Made by a program: the position numbers and the translations under genes. DNA of 64,000 nucleotides from Pseudolabrys sp. Root1462 (GTDB taxonomy: Bacteria; Pseudomonadota; Alphaproteobacteria; Rhizobiales; Xanthobacteraceae). A model generated the notes under the pieces. That model worked only from the letters and a program-made list of their open reading frames with translations, ran no database searches and was not told where the DNA came from. Positions 41,667 through 51,311 of the stretch are shown here, one piece after another (positions within the stretch are counted from its first letter, which is position 1; the number at the start of each line of letters is the position of its first letter). The stretch lies in assembly GCF_001426945.1 (NCBI RefSeq), contig NZ_LMFS01000001.1, positions 1,515,741 through 1,579,740 on the forward strand, written 5' to 3'.

Positions 41667-42824
41667 ATGACCGAACGGACCTACTTCGACTGGAATGCGA
41701 CCGCGCCGTTGCGCGCGGAGGCGCGGGCCGCTGTGCTCGGCGCATTCGATGTCACCGCGACGGCCTCGTCGGTCCACAGTGAGGGCCGTGCGGCGCGTGG
41801 GCTTATTGAGCGCGCCCGGGGCCAGGTCGCGGCGCTGATCGGCGCCGAAGCTAAGGAAGTCGTATTCGTCAGCGGCGCGACCGAAGCCAATGCGCTGGCC
41901 CTGACGCCGGAACTGGTCGTCAGAGGACGCCAGGTCACTTGTGACCGCCTGTTTGTTTCCGCGATCGAGCACAGTTCGGTATTGAGCGGCGGCCGTTTCG
42001 CACCCGATCGGGTCGAGCGGCTATCGGTCTTGGCGAACGGCGTGATCGACGTGGCGGCGCTCAAGATCGCCATTGCGCAAGCCAAGACGCCTTTGGTGTC
42101 GGTGATGCATGCCAACAACGAGACCGGCGTGATCCAGCCGGTTGCCGAGATCGCCGCCATTGTCCACGAGGCCGGCGGTATTCTTCATGTCGATGCGGTG
42201 CAGACGGCGGGGCGCATTGCCTGCGATATGGCTGCGCTCGCGGCCGACATGCTGACGGTGTCGTCGCACAAAATCGGCGGCCCGCAGGGTGCTGGAGCAT
42301 TGATCATGCGCGGCGTGCAGCCGGCGGCGGCGTTGCTCAAGGGCGGCGGGCAGGAGCGCGGATTTCGCGCCGGCACCGAGAGCGTGGCGGCCATTGCCGG
42401 CTTCGGGGCCGCCGCAGAAGCTGCTGCCTCGACATATGAGGCGGCCGCTGACCGCATGGCGGCACTGCGTGACCGTTTCGAGTCCCTGCTGAGGATCGCG
42501 ACACCCCAAGCGATGGTTTTCGGCGCGGAAGTTCCGCGCCTGCCGAACACGTCCTATTTCTCGGCGCCCGGGGTAAAGGCGGAAACAGCGGTAATTTCCT
42601 TTGATCTCAATGGGGTAGCCGTCTCGTCGGGCTCCGCTTGTTCTTCCGGCAAAGTGACGCAATCACACGTTCTCACCGCGATGGCGGCCGATCCGGCGCT
42701 CGCCGCCGGCGCGCTTCGCGTCAGCCTGGGCTGGACTACCACCGAACCCGATATCGACCGGCTGATCATTGCTTGGAAGCGTGTGGCCGCCGCACTACTT
42801 AAGAGACAGGCGCAAGCCGCCTGA
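41667..42824 (+). CDS. IscS/NifS-like cysteine desulfurase (class I)
   Basis: Takes sulfur from cysteine as a persulfide for Fe-S cluster assembly, using PLP. 385 residues. The N-terminus TERTYFDWNATAPLRAEA is the NifS-type start. The PLP-lysine is in TVSSHKIGGPQGAG, after HVDAVQTAGR with the PLP-binding Asp. The catalytic Cys325 is in SSGSACSSGK, the class I loop. It opens the suf operon, 96 bp before sufB. As sufS follows later, the operon has two desulfurases of different classes, which is common in Rhizobiales. Confidence 0.93.
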   Translation: MTERTYFDWNATAPLRAEARAAVLGAFDVTATASSVHSEGRAARGLIERARGQVAALIGAEAKEVVFVSGATEANALALTPELVVRGRQVTCDRLFVSAIEHSSVLSGGRFAPDRVERLSVLANGVIDVAALKIAIAQAKTPLVSVMHANNETGVIQPVAEIAAIVHEAGGILHVDAVQTAGRIACDMAALAADMLTVSSHKIGGPQGAGALIMRGVQPAAALLKGGGQERGFRAGTESVAAIAGFGAAAEAAASTYEAAADRMAALRDRFESLLRIATPQAMVFGAEVPRLPNTSYFSAPGVKAETAVISFDLNGVAVSSGSACSSGKVTQSHVLTAMAADPALAAGALRVSLGWTTTEPDIDRLIIAWKRVAAALLKRQAQAA

Positions 42825-42920
42825 ACCGACAAACACAGGACGATCGCGACGGCACACGCGAACCGACCATAACCGACTAAATCCAACCCGCGGTCCTTGA
42901 AACCGTGAGCGGAGGGAAGA

Positions 42921-44443
<1,523 letters not shown>

Positions 44444-44444
<1 letters not shown>

Positions 44445-44743
44445 TGGCTGACCGGAACAAGCTGAGAGCGGAAGCCGGTGCGTGCCTCGGTCAATCGAAG
44501 CCGGCGGGCGAACTGGTCGATTGCGTCAGCGCCCATTTTCCGGATGTCGAGGTCTTTCGCGAGAACGATGACCTCGTCATCAAGGGCGGCCACCGCTTCC
44601 TGATCGTGCGCCGCGCCGGGCCTGATTCATTTCGCGTCAGCGAGAACGTGTCGGTGCCCTCCACCAACCTGGTGGATGGCGGCGGCGGCGCAACGCGCAC
44701 GCTGGCTCAATTAATCGATGAAATCGCCGTACTGGCCGAATGA
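44444..44743 (+). CDS. small protein of unknown function between sufB and sufC
   Basis: 99 residues, starting on the last base of the sufB stop codon. No signal peptide. It reads ADRNKLRAEAGACLGQSK, then a segment VEVFRENDDLVIKGGHRFLIVRRAGPDSFRVSENV that looks like a small beta meander, and a helical C-terminus (TRTLAQLIDEIAVLAE). I do not recognise the family. Its tight placement in the operon implies a link with Fe-S assembly or simply co-expression. sufC starts 24 bp downstream. Confidence 0.75.
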
Positions 44744-44766
44744 GTTGAAAAGAGACGCTGAACATC

Positions 44767-45528
44767 ATGTCATTGCTTGAGATCAAGAACCTGCATGTCG
44801 AGATCGAGGATGAGGGCAAGAAGATCCTCAACGGTCTCACTTTGACCATCGAGAAGGGCCAGGTCGCCGCCATCATGGGGCCGAACGGCTCCGGCAAGTC
44901 GACCCTGGCTTATGTGCTCGCCGGCCGCCCGGGCTACGCAGTCACCGAAGGCGACATCCTGCTCGACGGCGAGAGCATCCTCGACATGCAGCCGAACGAG
45001 CGCGCCGCCAAGGGCGTGTTCCTCGCCTTCCAATATCCCGTCGAAGTGCCGGGCGTCGCCACCATGACGTTCCTGCGCACCGCGCTCAACGCCCAGCGCA
45101 AGCTGCGCGGCGAGGCCGAGGTCTCGACGCCGGAATTCATCAAGCTGGTGCGTGAGCGTTCCGGCGAACTCGGCATCAACCAGGACATGCTGCGGCGCGG
45201 CGTCAATGTCGGCTTCTCCGGCGGCGAGAAGAAGCGCGCCGAAATCCTGCAGATGGCCATCCTGCAGCCACGCCTTGCCGTGCTCGACGAGACCGACTCC
45301 GGCCTCGATATCGATGCGCTGCGCATCGTGTCGGAAGGCGTCAATCGCCTGCGCTCGCCGGAGCGCTCGATGGTGGTCATCACGCATTACCAGCGGCTGC
45401 TGAATTACATCGTGCCCGATGTCGTGCACGTCCTGGCCAAGGGGCGCGTTGTGCGCACCGGCGGCAAGGAATTGGCGCTCGAGCTCGAAGCCAAGGGCTA
45501 CGCGCAATACACGGACGAGGCGGCGTAA
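44767..45528 (+). CDS. sufC: Fe-S assembly ATPase SufC
   Basis: ABC-type ATPase that drives conformational change of the SufBCD scaffold. 253 residues. Walker A GPNGSGKST at 38-46, the SufC-type signature FSGGEKKR (150-157) and Walker B LAVLDETDSGLD (170-181), where the Asp-Glu-Thr-Asp-Ser pattern is distinctive of SufC. The H-loop is in MVVITHYQRLLNYI. The gene lies between the 99-residue gene and sufD in the usual operon order. Confidence 0.97.
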   Translation: MSLLEIKNLHVEIEDEGKKILNGLTLTIEKGQVAAIMGPNGSGKSTLAYVLAGRPGYAVTEGDILLDGESILDMQPNERAAKGVFLAFQYPVEVPGVATMTFLRTALNAQRKLRGEAEVSTPEFIKLVRERSGELGINQDMLRRGVNVGFSGGEKKRAEILQMAILQPRLAVLDETDSGLDIDALRIVSEGVNRLRSPERSMVVITHYQRLLNYIVPDVVHVLAKGRVVRTGGKELALELEAKGYAQYTDEAA

Positions 45529-45537
45529 GGTTTGACG

Positions 45538-46851
45538 ATGGCTGACGTAACTCCCATCAAGACTCCCGCCGAGCAGGCGCTGGCCGCCGCTTACGACGGC
45601 GCGCGCGGTAGACTGCCGGGGCAGGGCGCCATCGCCTCGTTGCGCGAGAACGCGTTCAAGCGTTTCGATGCGCAAGGCCTGCCGCATCGCCGCGTCGAGG
45701 AGTGGAAATACACCGATCTTCGCACGCTGCTGCGCGACGCGTTGCCGCTGGCGACGCCGCCCGATGCTCAAGCCAAGGCGACCGCCACGGGGTCCGGCGC
45801 GGTGTTCGCATCGCTCAATCCGCGCAAGCTGGTATTTGTCGATGGCGCCTTCGTGCCGGAGATGTCGGACCTGACGCCGGAAGCGGGCCTGACCATCGGT
45901 TCGATGGCCGAGGCGTTGCTCAAGGGCGATGCTCTTGTCGCGGTGCATCTCGGCAAGACCTTCGAGAGCGACGACGCGGCGCTGGCGCTCAACACGGCGA
46001 TGATGGGCGACGGCGCGGTGATCCGCATCGCCGCCGGCACGGCGCTGGCGCGGCCGCTGCAGCTCGTCAATTTCACCGCCACCGAAACCTCGAACTACAC
46101 GCGCTCGCTGATCGTCGTCGAGAAGGGCGCCAAGGCGGTCATCGCCGAGACCCATGACGGCTGCGCGGCGCAGGTCAACACCGCGCTCGAACTCGTCGTT
46201 GGCGATGAGGCCCAGGTCGATTACTTCAAGATCGTGGCGACGCGCGGCATCCATGTCGGCAGCCTGCTGATGAGCGTCGGCAGGAATGCGCGCTTCGATA
46301 CGTTCGTGCTCAATCAGGAAGTCGGCATCGTCCGCAACCAGAGCTTCGTCCGCTTCGCCGGCGAGCATTCGACGGGCGCGATCCGCGGCGTCAATCTGCT
46401 GCGCGGCGAGGAGCACGTCGATAACACGCTGCTGATCGAGCACGCCGCGGCGCATTGTGCCGGCCGCGAACAGTTCAAGTCCGTGCTCGACGGCGAGAGC
46501 CATTCGGTGTTCCAGGGCAAGATCGTGGTCAAGCCCGGCGCACAGAAGACTGACTCCAAGATGATGACGCGGGCGCTGCTGCTGTCGGACAAGGCTGAGG
46601 CCGACAACAAGCCCGAATTGGAGATTTTCGCCGACGACGTGGTCTGCGGCCACGGCGCCACCGCCGGCGCGCTCGACCCGACGCTGAAGTTCTACCTGAT
46701 GTCGCGCGGCATCGACGAGGCGCAAGCCGAGACGCTGCTGATCCAGGCCTTCATCGGCGAAACCGTCGAGGAAATCCCGCATGAGGGCTTCCGCGACGCC
46801 GTCATGGCGGCGGCGCTGGCTTGGCTGGAGACGCGCGAGGTCAAGCCATGA
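45538..46851 (+). CDS. sufD: Fe-S cluster scaffold subunit SufD
   Basis: SufB-like partner in the SufBC2D complex. 437 residues from ATG 45538; a TTG two codons earlier is possible. The N-terminal region has KRFDAQGLPHRRVEEWKYTD, the typical SufD 'P..R.E.WKYT' motif. The core beta-helix includes YTRSLIVVEKGAKAVIAETHDG and HCAGREQFKSVLDG; the C-terminal segment ends in SDKAEADNKPELEIFADDV and the CGHGATAG motif with a conserved cysteine-histidine pair used in cluster formation. The stop overlaps sufS (ATGA). Confidence 0.96.
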   Translation: MADVTPIKTPAEQALAAAYDGARGRLPGQGAIASLRENAFKRFDAQGLPHRRVEEWKYTDLRTLLRDALPLATPPDAQAKATATGSGAVFASLNPRKLVFVDGAFVPEMSDLTPEAGLTIGSMAEALLKGDALVAVHLGKTFESDDAALALNTAMMGDGAVIRIAAGTALARPLQLVNFTATETSNYTRSLIVVEKGAKAVIAETHDGCAAQVNTALELVVGDEAQVDYFKIVATRGIHVGSLLMSVGRNARFDTFVLNQEVGIVRNQSFVRFAGEHSTGAIRGVNLLRGEEHVDNTLLIEHAAAHCAGREQFKSVLDGESHSVFQGKIVVKPGAQKTDSKMMTRALLLSDKAEADNKPELEIFADDVVCGHGATAGALDPTLKFYLMSRGIDEAQAETLLIQAFIGETVEEIPHEGFRDAVMAAALAWLETREVKP

Positions 46852-48095
46852 ACATGCACGCAGCCATCGCCGGCGGCGACTACGACGTCGACAAGATTCG
46901 CGCCGATTTCCCGGCACTGGCGATGCAGGTTTATGGCAAGCCGCTGGTCTATCTCGATAACGCCGCCTCGGCGCAGAAACCGCAGGCCGTGCTCGATCGC
47001 CTGATGAAGGCCTATACGCGCGAATACGCCAACGTGCATCGCGGCCTGCATTACCTCGCCAACGAAGCGACCGAGGCCTATGAGGACGCACGCGAGAAGG
47101 TCGCTACCTTCATCAATGCGCCGCGCAAAGAGGAGATCATCTTCACGCGCAATGCCACGGAGGCGATCAACCTCGTGGCGTCGAGCTTCGGCGCGGGCCG
47201 GATCGGCGAGGGCGACGAGATCGTCATCTCGATCATGGAGCACCACTCCAATATCGTGCCGTGGCATTTCTATCGTGAGCGCCACGGCGCGGTGCTCAAG
47301 TTCGCGCCGGTCGATCAGGACGGCAATTTCCTGCTCGACGAATTCGAGAAGCTGCTCACCCCGCGCACCAAGTTAGTGGCGATGACGCAGATGTCGAACG
47401 CCCTTGGCACCGTGGTGCCGGTGAAGGATGTCATTCGTATCGCCCACGCTCGCGGCATCCCGGTGCTGGTCGATGGCGCGCAGAGCTCCGTGCACATGGA
47501 TATCGATGTGCAGGATCTCGATTGCGATTTCTTCGTTCTGACCGGCCACAAGTTGTACGGCCCGACGGGCATCGGCGCGCTGTATGGCAAGACCAAGCAT
47601 CTCGAAGCGATGCGGCCGTATAATGGTGGCGGCGAGATGATCCGTGAGGTGTTCGAGGACCGCGTCACCTATGGCGAGCCGCCGCACAAGTTCGAGGCCG
47701 GCACGCCGGCCATTGTCCAGGCGATCGGCTTGGGCGCCGCGCTCGATTACATCCAGTCGGTCGGCAAGGATCGCATTCGCGCGCATGAGGCTGAACTCGT
47801 CAAATACGCTCACGAGAAGCTGGGTGCGATCAATTCGCTGCGCATCATTGGTACGGCCAGAGACAAGGGCCCGATCGTCTCCTTCGAAATGAAGGGCGCG
47901 CATGCCCACGATATCGCCACCGTGATCGACCGTTCCGGCGTCGCCGTTCGTGCCGGCACCCATTGCACCATGCCGCTCCTGGCGCGGTTCGGCGTCACCG
48001 CCACCTGCCGCGCCTCATTCGGCATGTACAACACCAAAGCCGAGGTCGATGTCCTGGCCTCTGCCCTGATCAAGGCTCAGGAGTTTTTCGCGTGA
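46848..48095 (+). CDS. sufS: cysteine desulfurase SufS (class II)
   Basis: Class II desulfurase that works with the SufBCD scaffold. 415 residues from ATG 46848, which overlaps the sufD stop in ATGA. N-terminal FPALAMQVYGKPLVYLDNAA, the PLP-lysine in FFVLTGHKLYGPTGIGALYG, and the catalytic Cys373 in VRAGTHCTMPLL, the RxGxHC class II motif. sufE is not in this window; alphaproteobacteria keep it elsewhere or use another partner. The stop codon overlaps the GTG of sufT. Confidence 0.96.
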   Translation: MNMHAAIAGGDYDVDKIRADFPALAMQVYGKPLVYLDNAASAQKPQAVLDRLMKAYTREYANVHRGLHYLANEATEAYEDAREKVATFINAPRKEEIIFTRNATEAINLVASSFGAGRIGEGDEIVISIMEHHSNIVPWHFYRERHGAVLKFAPVDQDGNFLLDEFEKLLTPRTKLVAMTQMSNALGTVVPVKDVIRIAHARGIPVLVDGAQSSVHMDIDVQDLDCDFFVLTGHKLYGPTGIGALYGKTKHLEAMRPYNGGGEMIREVFEDRVTYGEPPHKFEAGTPAIVQAIGLGAALDYIQSVGKDRIRAHEAELVKYAHEKLGAINSLRIIGTARDKGPIVSFEMKGAHAHDIATVIDRSGVAVRAGTHCTMPLLARFGVTATCRASFGMYNTKAEVDVLASALIKAQEFFA

Positions 48096-48526
48096 CCGAG
48101 AATCCGACAGACGATGACGTCCAGCAGGCTGCCGCGGCGACGGCGGTGGCCGAGAGAGCTCCGGAGATCAGTGAGCCGAACGCTGCCGTGTCCGGCGCCT
48201 CGGCGCTGCCGCAGGAAGAGCTCAACCGGCTGACCGACGAGATCATCGCCGGCATCAAGACGGTCTACGATCCCGAAATTCCGGCCGACATCTATGAACT
48301 CGGCCTGATCTACAAGATCGACATCGGCGACGACCGCACGGTGAAGGTCGATATGTCGCTGACCTCGCCGAACTGCCCGTCGGCGCAGGAACTGCCGATC
48401 ATGGTGGAGAACGCCGTCTCGGCAGTGCCCGGCGTCAAGGAAACCAAGGTTGCCGTCGTCTGGGATCCGCCGTGGGATCCAAGCCGCATGTCGGACGAGG
48501 CGCGTCTGGTCCTAAATATGTGGTAA
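48092..48526 (+). CDS. sufT: SufT/MIP18 family (DUF59) Fe-S assembly factor
   Basis: 144 residues from a GTG at 48092 that overlaps the sufS stop (GTGA). The first 45 residues are a variable, acidic Ala/Glu-rich tail; the DUF59 domain follows, starting near LTDEIIAGIKTVYDPEIPA with the conserved DPE motif, YELGLIYKIDI, and LTSPNCPSAQELP with the single conserved cysteine. The C-terminus has VVWDPPWDPSRMSDEARL, typical of SufT. The family helps deliver clusters to target proteins in bacteria with suf systems. The VOC gene follows by 5 bp. Confidence 0.93.
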   Translation: MTENPTDDDVQQAAAATAVAERAPEISEPNAAVSGASALPQEELNRLTDEIIAGIKTVYDPEIPADIYELGLIYKIDIGDDRTVKVDMSLTSPNCPSAQELPIMVENAVSAVPGVKETKVAVVWDPPWDPSRMSDEARLVLNMW

Positions 48527-48531
48527 CTCGA

Positions 48532-48948
48532 ATGCCTAAACTGGCTCGCGTGCTCGAAACCTGCTTGTACGTCGACGACCTCGAGCGTGCGTCCCGATTC
48601 TACGAAGAGGTGCTCGATCTGCCGCGGATCGGTGGTGATGACAGCCGCTTCTGCGCCTACGACGTCGGCGGCCAGAGCGTATTGCTGCTGTTTCGCCGCA
48701 GCGGTACCCTTGAGGCGGTGGATCTCCCCGGCGGCACGATTCCGCCGCACGACGGCCGGGGCCCATTGCATTTCGCCTTCGCGGTCGATGCTGACGAACT
48801 ACCGGCGTGGGAGCGGCGCCTGAGCGAGCGCGGCGTCGCGCTTGAAGGCGACGTGGACTGGCCGCGCGGCGGCCGCAGCATTTATTTCCGCGACCCGGAC
48901 GCCCATGTGATCGAACTGGCGACGCCGGGCTTGTGGACGACCTACTGA
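48532..48948 (+). CDS. VOC superfamily (glyoxalase/dioxygenase-fold) protein within the suf operon
   Basis: 138 residues from ATG 48532, 5 bp after sufT. Two beta-alpha-beta-beta-beta modules are visible: N-terminal VLETCLYVDDLERASRFYEE with FCAYDVGGQSVLLLF, and C-terminal HFAFAVDADELPAWERRL with SIYFRDPDAHVIELATPG. Candidate metal ligands are the His in LHFAFAV and the Glu in VIELATP. The substrate is unknown: relatives include glyoxalase I-like and antibiotic resistance proteins. Its place in the Fe-S operon, before sufA, has also been annotated in other Rhizobiales, as far as I recall. Confidence 0.87.
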   Translation: MPKLARVLETCLYVDDLERASRFYEEVLDLPRIGGDDSRFCAYDVGGQSVLLLFRRSGTLEAVDLPGGTIPPHDGRGPLHFAFAVDADELPAWERRLSERGVALEGDVDWPRGGRSIYFRDPDAHVIELATPGLWTTY

Positions 48949-49046
48949 CGGAGCGCGGCGGTTAAGGACTTAAAGACGGCAAAGCCGTCATTATCTACAG
49001 GTTGCGATCCGCCGGGTCTTGCCCCCGGCTGGAAAAGGAGAGCGGA

Positions 49047-49436
49047 ATGGCCACTGCACGACCGAGACCCCAGGTGATGCGGCTGACGGAAGCCGCTGCC
49101 GATCGCATCAAGGCTGTCATGGCGAAAGCCGACAAGCCGGTCGCCGGCCTGCGCGTCGGCGTCAAGAACGGGGGCTGCGCCGGCATGGAATACACCATGG
49201 AGTATGCCGACGCGGTGAAGCCGACCGACGAGGTGATCGAGGACAAGGGCGTCAAGATCCTGGTCGATCCGAAGGCCGTGCTGTTCCTGCTCGGCACCGA
49301 GATGGACTTCAAGACCGAGAAGTTGTCGTCGCAGTTCGTGTTCAACAATCCGAACCAGACCTCGGCCTGCGGCTGCGGCGAAAGCGTCCAACTCACGCCC
49401 GCCCAGTTGTCCGGCGAAGAGAAGACCGCGCACTAA
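49047..49436 (+). CDS. sufA: A-type Fe-S carrier SufA
   Basis: Takes Fe-S clusters from the SufBCD scaffold to target enzymes. 129 residues from ATG 49047 (AAAGGAG upstream); the frame is open to 49002. The three conserved cysteines are visible: Cys44 in KNGGCAGMEY and Cys108, Cys110 in SACGCGES. The last gene with a firm Fe-S role in the operon; the TfoX-like gene follows by 14 bp. Confidence 0.95.
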   Translation: MATARPRPQVMRLTEAAADRIKAVMAKADKPVAGLRVGVKNGGCAGMEYTMEYADAVKPTDEVIEDKGVKILVDPKAVLFLLGTEMDFKTEKLSSQFVFNNPNQTSACGCGESVQLTPAQLSGEEKTAH

Positions 49437-49450
49437 ACCGGAGCGGTTCC

Positions 49451-49930
49451 GTGGAGCGGGACGACCTTGCCGAGCTGTTCTCGTGCTACGGTCCAGTCAG
49501 CGTCAAACGCCTGTTTTCCGGCTTCGGCGTCTACGCCGAGGATGTCTGCTTTGCGGTGTTCCTTCGCGGGGAACTGTTTCTCAAGGCCGATCCGTCGTCG
49601 GTCGCGCGCTTCGAGGCCGAAGGCTCGACGCCGTTCAGCTATAGCCAGAAGCGAAGCGGCAAGGTCATTCACGTCAATTCGTGGTGGCGCCTGCCGGCGC
49701 GGCTCTATGACGAGCCGGACGAACTCGCCGAGTGGACCCGCGCCGCGGTGGCGGTTGCCCATGCCCTGAACGCCAGGAAAAAGTCCGGCAAGCGCAAGAC
49801 CAAAGCCGGGGCCAAGAAGCCGGTGATCAAAAAACCAGCCGTCAGGAAACGGGCGACGGCAAAATCCAACCAAAAAAAATCCGGCAGGGCTAGAACCGCG
49901 CCGCGAAAACTCAACAGGAAGAAGCGCTAG
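49451..49930 (+). CDS. TfoX/Sxy N-terminal domain protein with lysine-rich tail
   Basis: 159 residues from a GTG at 49451; a longer in-frame reading to 49019 crosses sufA and was rejected. Residues 1-100 match the TfoX N-terminal domain: LAELFSCYGPVSVKRLFSGFGVY, then VFLRGELFLKADPSS and NSWWRLPARLYDEPDELAEW. In gamma-proteobacteria TfoX controls competence, but stand-alone N-domain proteins here have unknown roles. The C-terminal 58 residues are very Lys/Arg/Ala-rich (RKKSGKRKTKAGAKKPVIKK and further), histone H1-like, suggesting nucleic acid binding. Probably read through from the suf operon. Confidence 0.87.
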   Translation: MERDDLAELFSCYGPVSVKRLFSGFGVYAEDVCFAVFLRGELFLKADPSSVARFEAEGSTPFSYSQKRSGKVIHVNSWWRLPARLYDEPDELAEWTRAAVAVAHALNARKKSGKRKTKAGAKKPVIKKPAVRKRATAKSNQKKSGRARTAPRKLNRKKR

Positions 49931-50003
49931 GCCGCGCCCCCGCGTCTTGACTCAACTCCGGCTTTGCCGACGAATGAGGTCGGTTGCAGGGGCAGGGGAA
50001 GTC

Positions 50004-51290
50004 ATGACGTCGCGTTGGGTTGTGGGGGCCTGCGCCCGAATTTTGTGTCTTCTGCTCTTGGCCGTCGCGGTTCCGCTCGCAGGCGCCGCGCGCGCCGAAC
50101 CCAAGGGCGGCGCGCCGAAAAGCGCCAGCGCTGCAACCTGTCAGAACGGGAAAACCGACAATCAGAACGGCGGTGACGAAGACGACGGCGGCGATGACGA
50201 CGACGAGGGCGTACGCTTCGCGGTCGGCGACGGCTGCGGCAAGGTGACGGCCGGCGTCTCTTACACCTATCAGGGCACCAAGCAGACCGCCGGCGTGCCG
50301 CGCATCGTCAATCGCAACGGCACGGTGACCCAGAACACCATGTCGCAGTCCGTGACTGCCAGCAGCGGGCTCGAGTACACGCGGCAGACCTCGCTCGGCG
50401 AATTCAAGTCCACCATCGCCGGCGAGTGGTCGAAATCGACTGACGATGGCACCACCAACGGCAGTGCCTATTTCACCGGCTGGAGCGTAGGGCTGGGTGG
50501 ATTGACGGTCGGCTATACCGGTTCACTCATGAGCTTCTGGGAGGGCAATTTCCTCACCAGCGCGAGTTCGCCGGCCCGCTCGGCGACGACCGTCGTATAC
50601 GAGCAGGCGCTCGACAACGCGAGCAAACTTGCGGTTGGCGTTGAGTCGAACCTGCCGACATCGCCGAATGCCGACACCAATATCTGGGAATTCGATTTCT
50701 CGAATCCGATCTACTCGCTACGTTGGCGCCGCGAGACAGAAGCGCTGACGACGCACCTGTCGGGCATCGTGCGCCGCGCCGATTTTTCCAATTCACCAAT
50801 CCTGCCGCTGCTTCCCAACACGGCGACCGAGCGGACCGGTTGGGCGGCCTCGTTCGGCCTCAAGGTGCCGACGAAATTCATCGCCGACGGCGACGAAGTG
50901 AGCTTCCAGGCGACATACGCCGTCGATGCCTCGTCCTATCTCGGCACCACCAACGATCTCGTGGTTTACCAGAGCATCGTGCGGTCGATCGGTCCCACCG
51001 AAGGCTGGAGTGCGGTCGCATCGTATCACCATGAGTGGTCGGACGCGTTCGAATCCAATGTCTTTGCCAGCTTCGTCTCGGTGAAAGCCGATCTGCTGCT
51101 CGCCAAGCCGGAAAGCGAGACGTTCCGGACGGCCGTCAACCTGTACTGGAAGCCGGTCCAGCATCTGAAGTTCGGCGTCGAGCTTGGCTATGTCGATATC
51201 GCGATTACGCCGAACGGGGTGGGCGGCTATTTCAACGGCAACAGCGGCCGCGCCTATATCGGCACGTTCTCGGTGTCGGCGGAATTGTAG
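50004..51290 (+). CDS. outer-membrane beta-barrel protein, porin-like (Porin_2-type)
   Basis: 428 residues from ATG 50004 with GGGGAA upstream; an earlier ATG at 49947 is possible. Signal peptide about residues 1-31, ending ARAEP. A low-complexity acidic stretch (about 50-70: GGDEDDGGDDDDEGVRF) precedes a barrel of alternating strands with aromatic girdle residues (TAGVSYTYQGTKQTAG, LKFGVELGYVDIAI) and ends GRAYIGTFSVSAEL. A terminal aromatic residue, common in porins, is not present. The architecture resembles rhizobial porins, but those are usually more regular, so the family label is tentative. Monocistronic. Confidence 0.72.
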   Translation: MTSRWVVGACARILCLLLLAVAVPLAGAARAEPKGGAPKSASAATCQNGKTDNQNGGDEDDGGDDDDEGVRFAVGDGCGKVTAGVSYTYQGTKQTAGVPRIVNRNGTVTQNTMSQSVTASSGLEYTRQTSLGEFKSTIAGEWSKSTDDGTTNGSAYFTGWSVGLGGLTVGYTGSLMSFWEGNFLTSASSPARSATTVVYEQALDNASKLAVGVESNLPTSPNADTNIWEFDFSNPIYSLRWRRETEALTTHLSGIVRRADFSNSPILPLLPNTATERTGWAASFGLKVPTKFIADGDEVSFQATYAVDASSYLGTTNDLVVYQSIVRSIGPTEGWSAVASYHHEWSDAFESNVFASFVSVKADLLLAKPESETFRTAVNLYWKPVQHLKFGVELGYVDIAITPNGVGGYFNGNSGRAYIGTFSVSAEL

Positions 51291-51311
51291 GCGGGCAGGG
51301 ACGACGCTCGC

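Noticed and set aside
44770-47091. 773-codon open frame on the minus strand across sufC and sufD
   Set aside because: It runs antisense to sufC, sufD and the sufS start, which have full motif support; Arg/His/Ala-rich composition is typical of antisense shadows.
49019-49450. N-terminal extension of the TfoX-like gene
   Set aside because: It overlaps sufA in another frame and the domain starts at the GTG at 49451.
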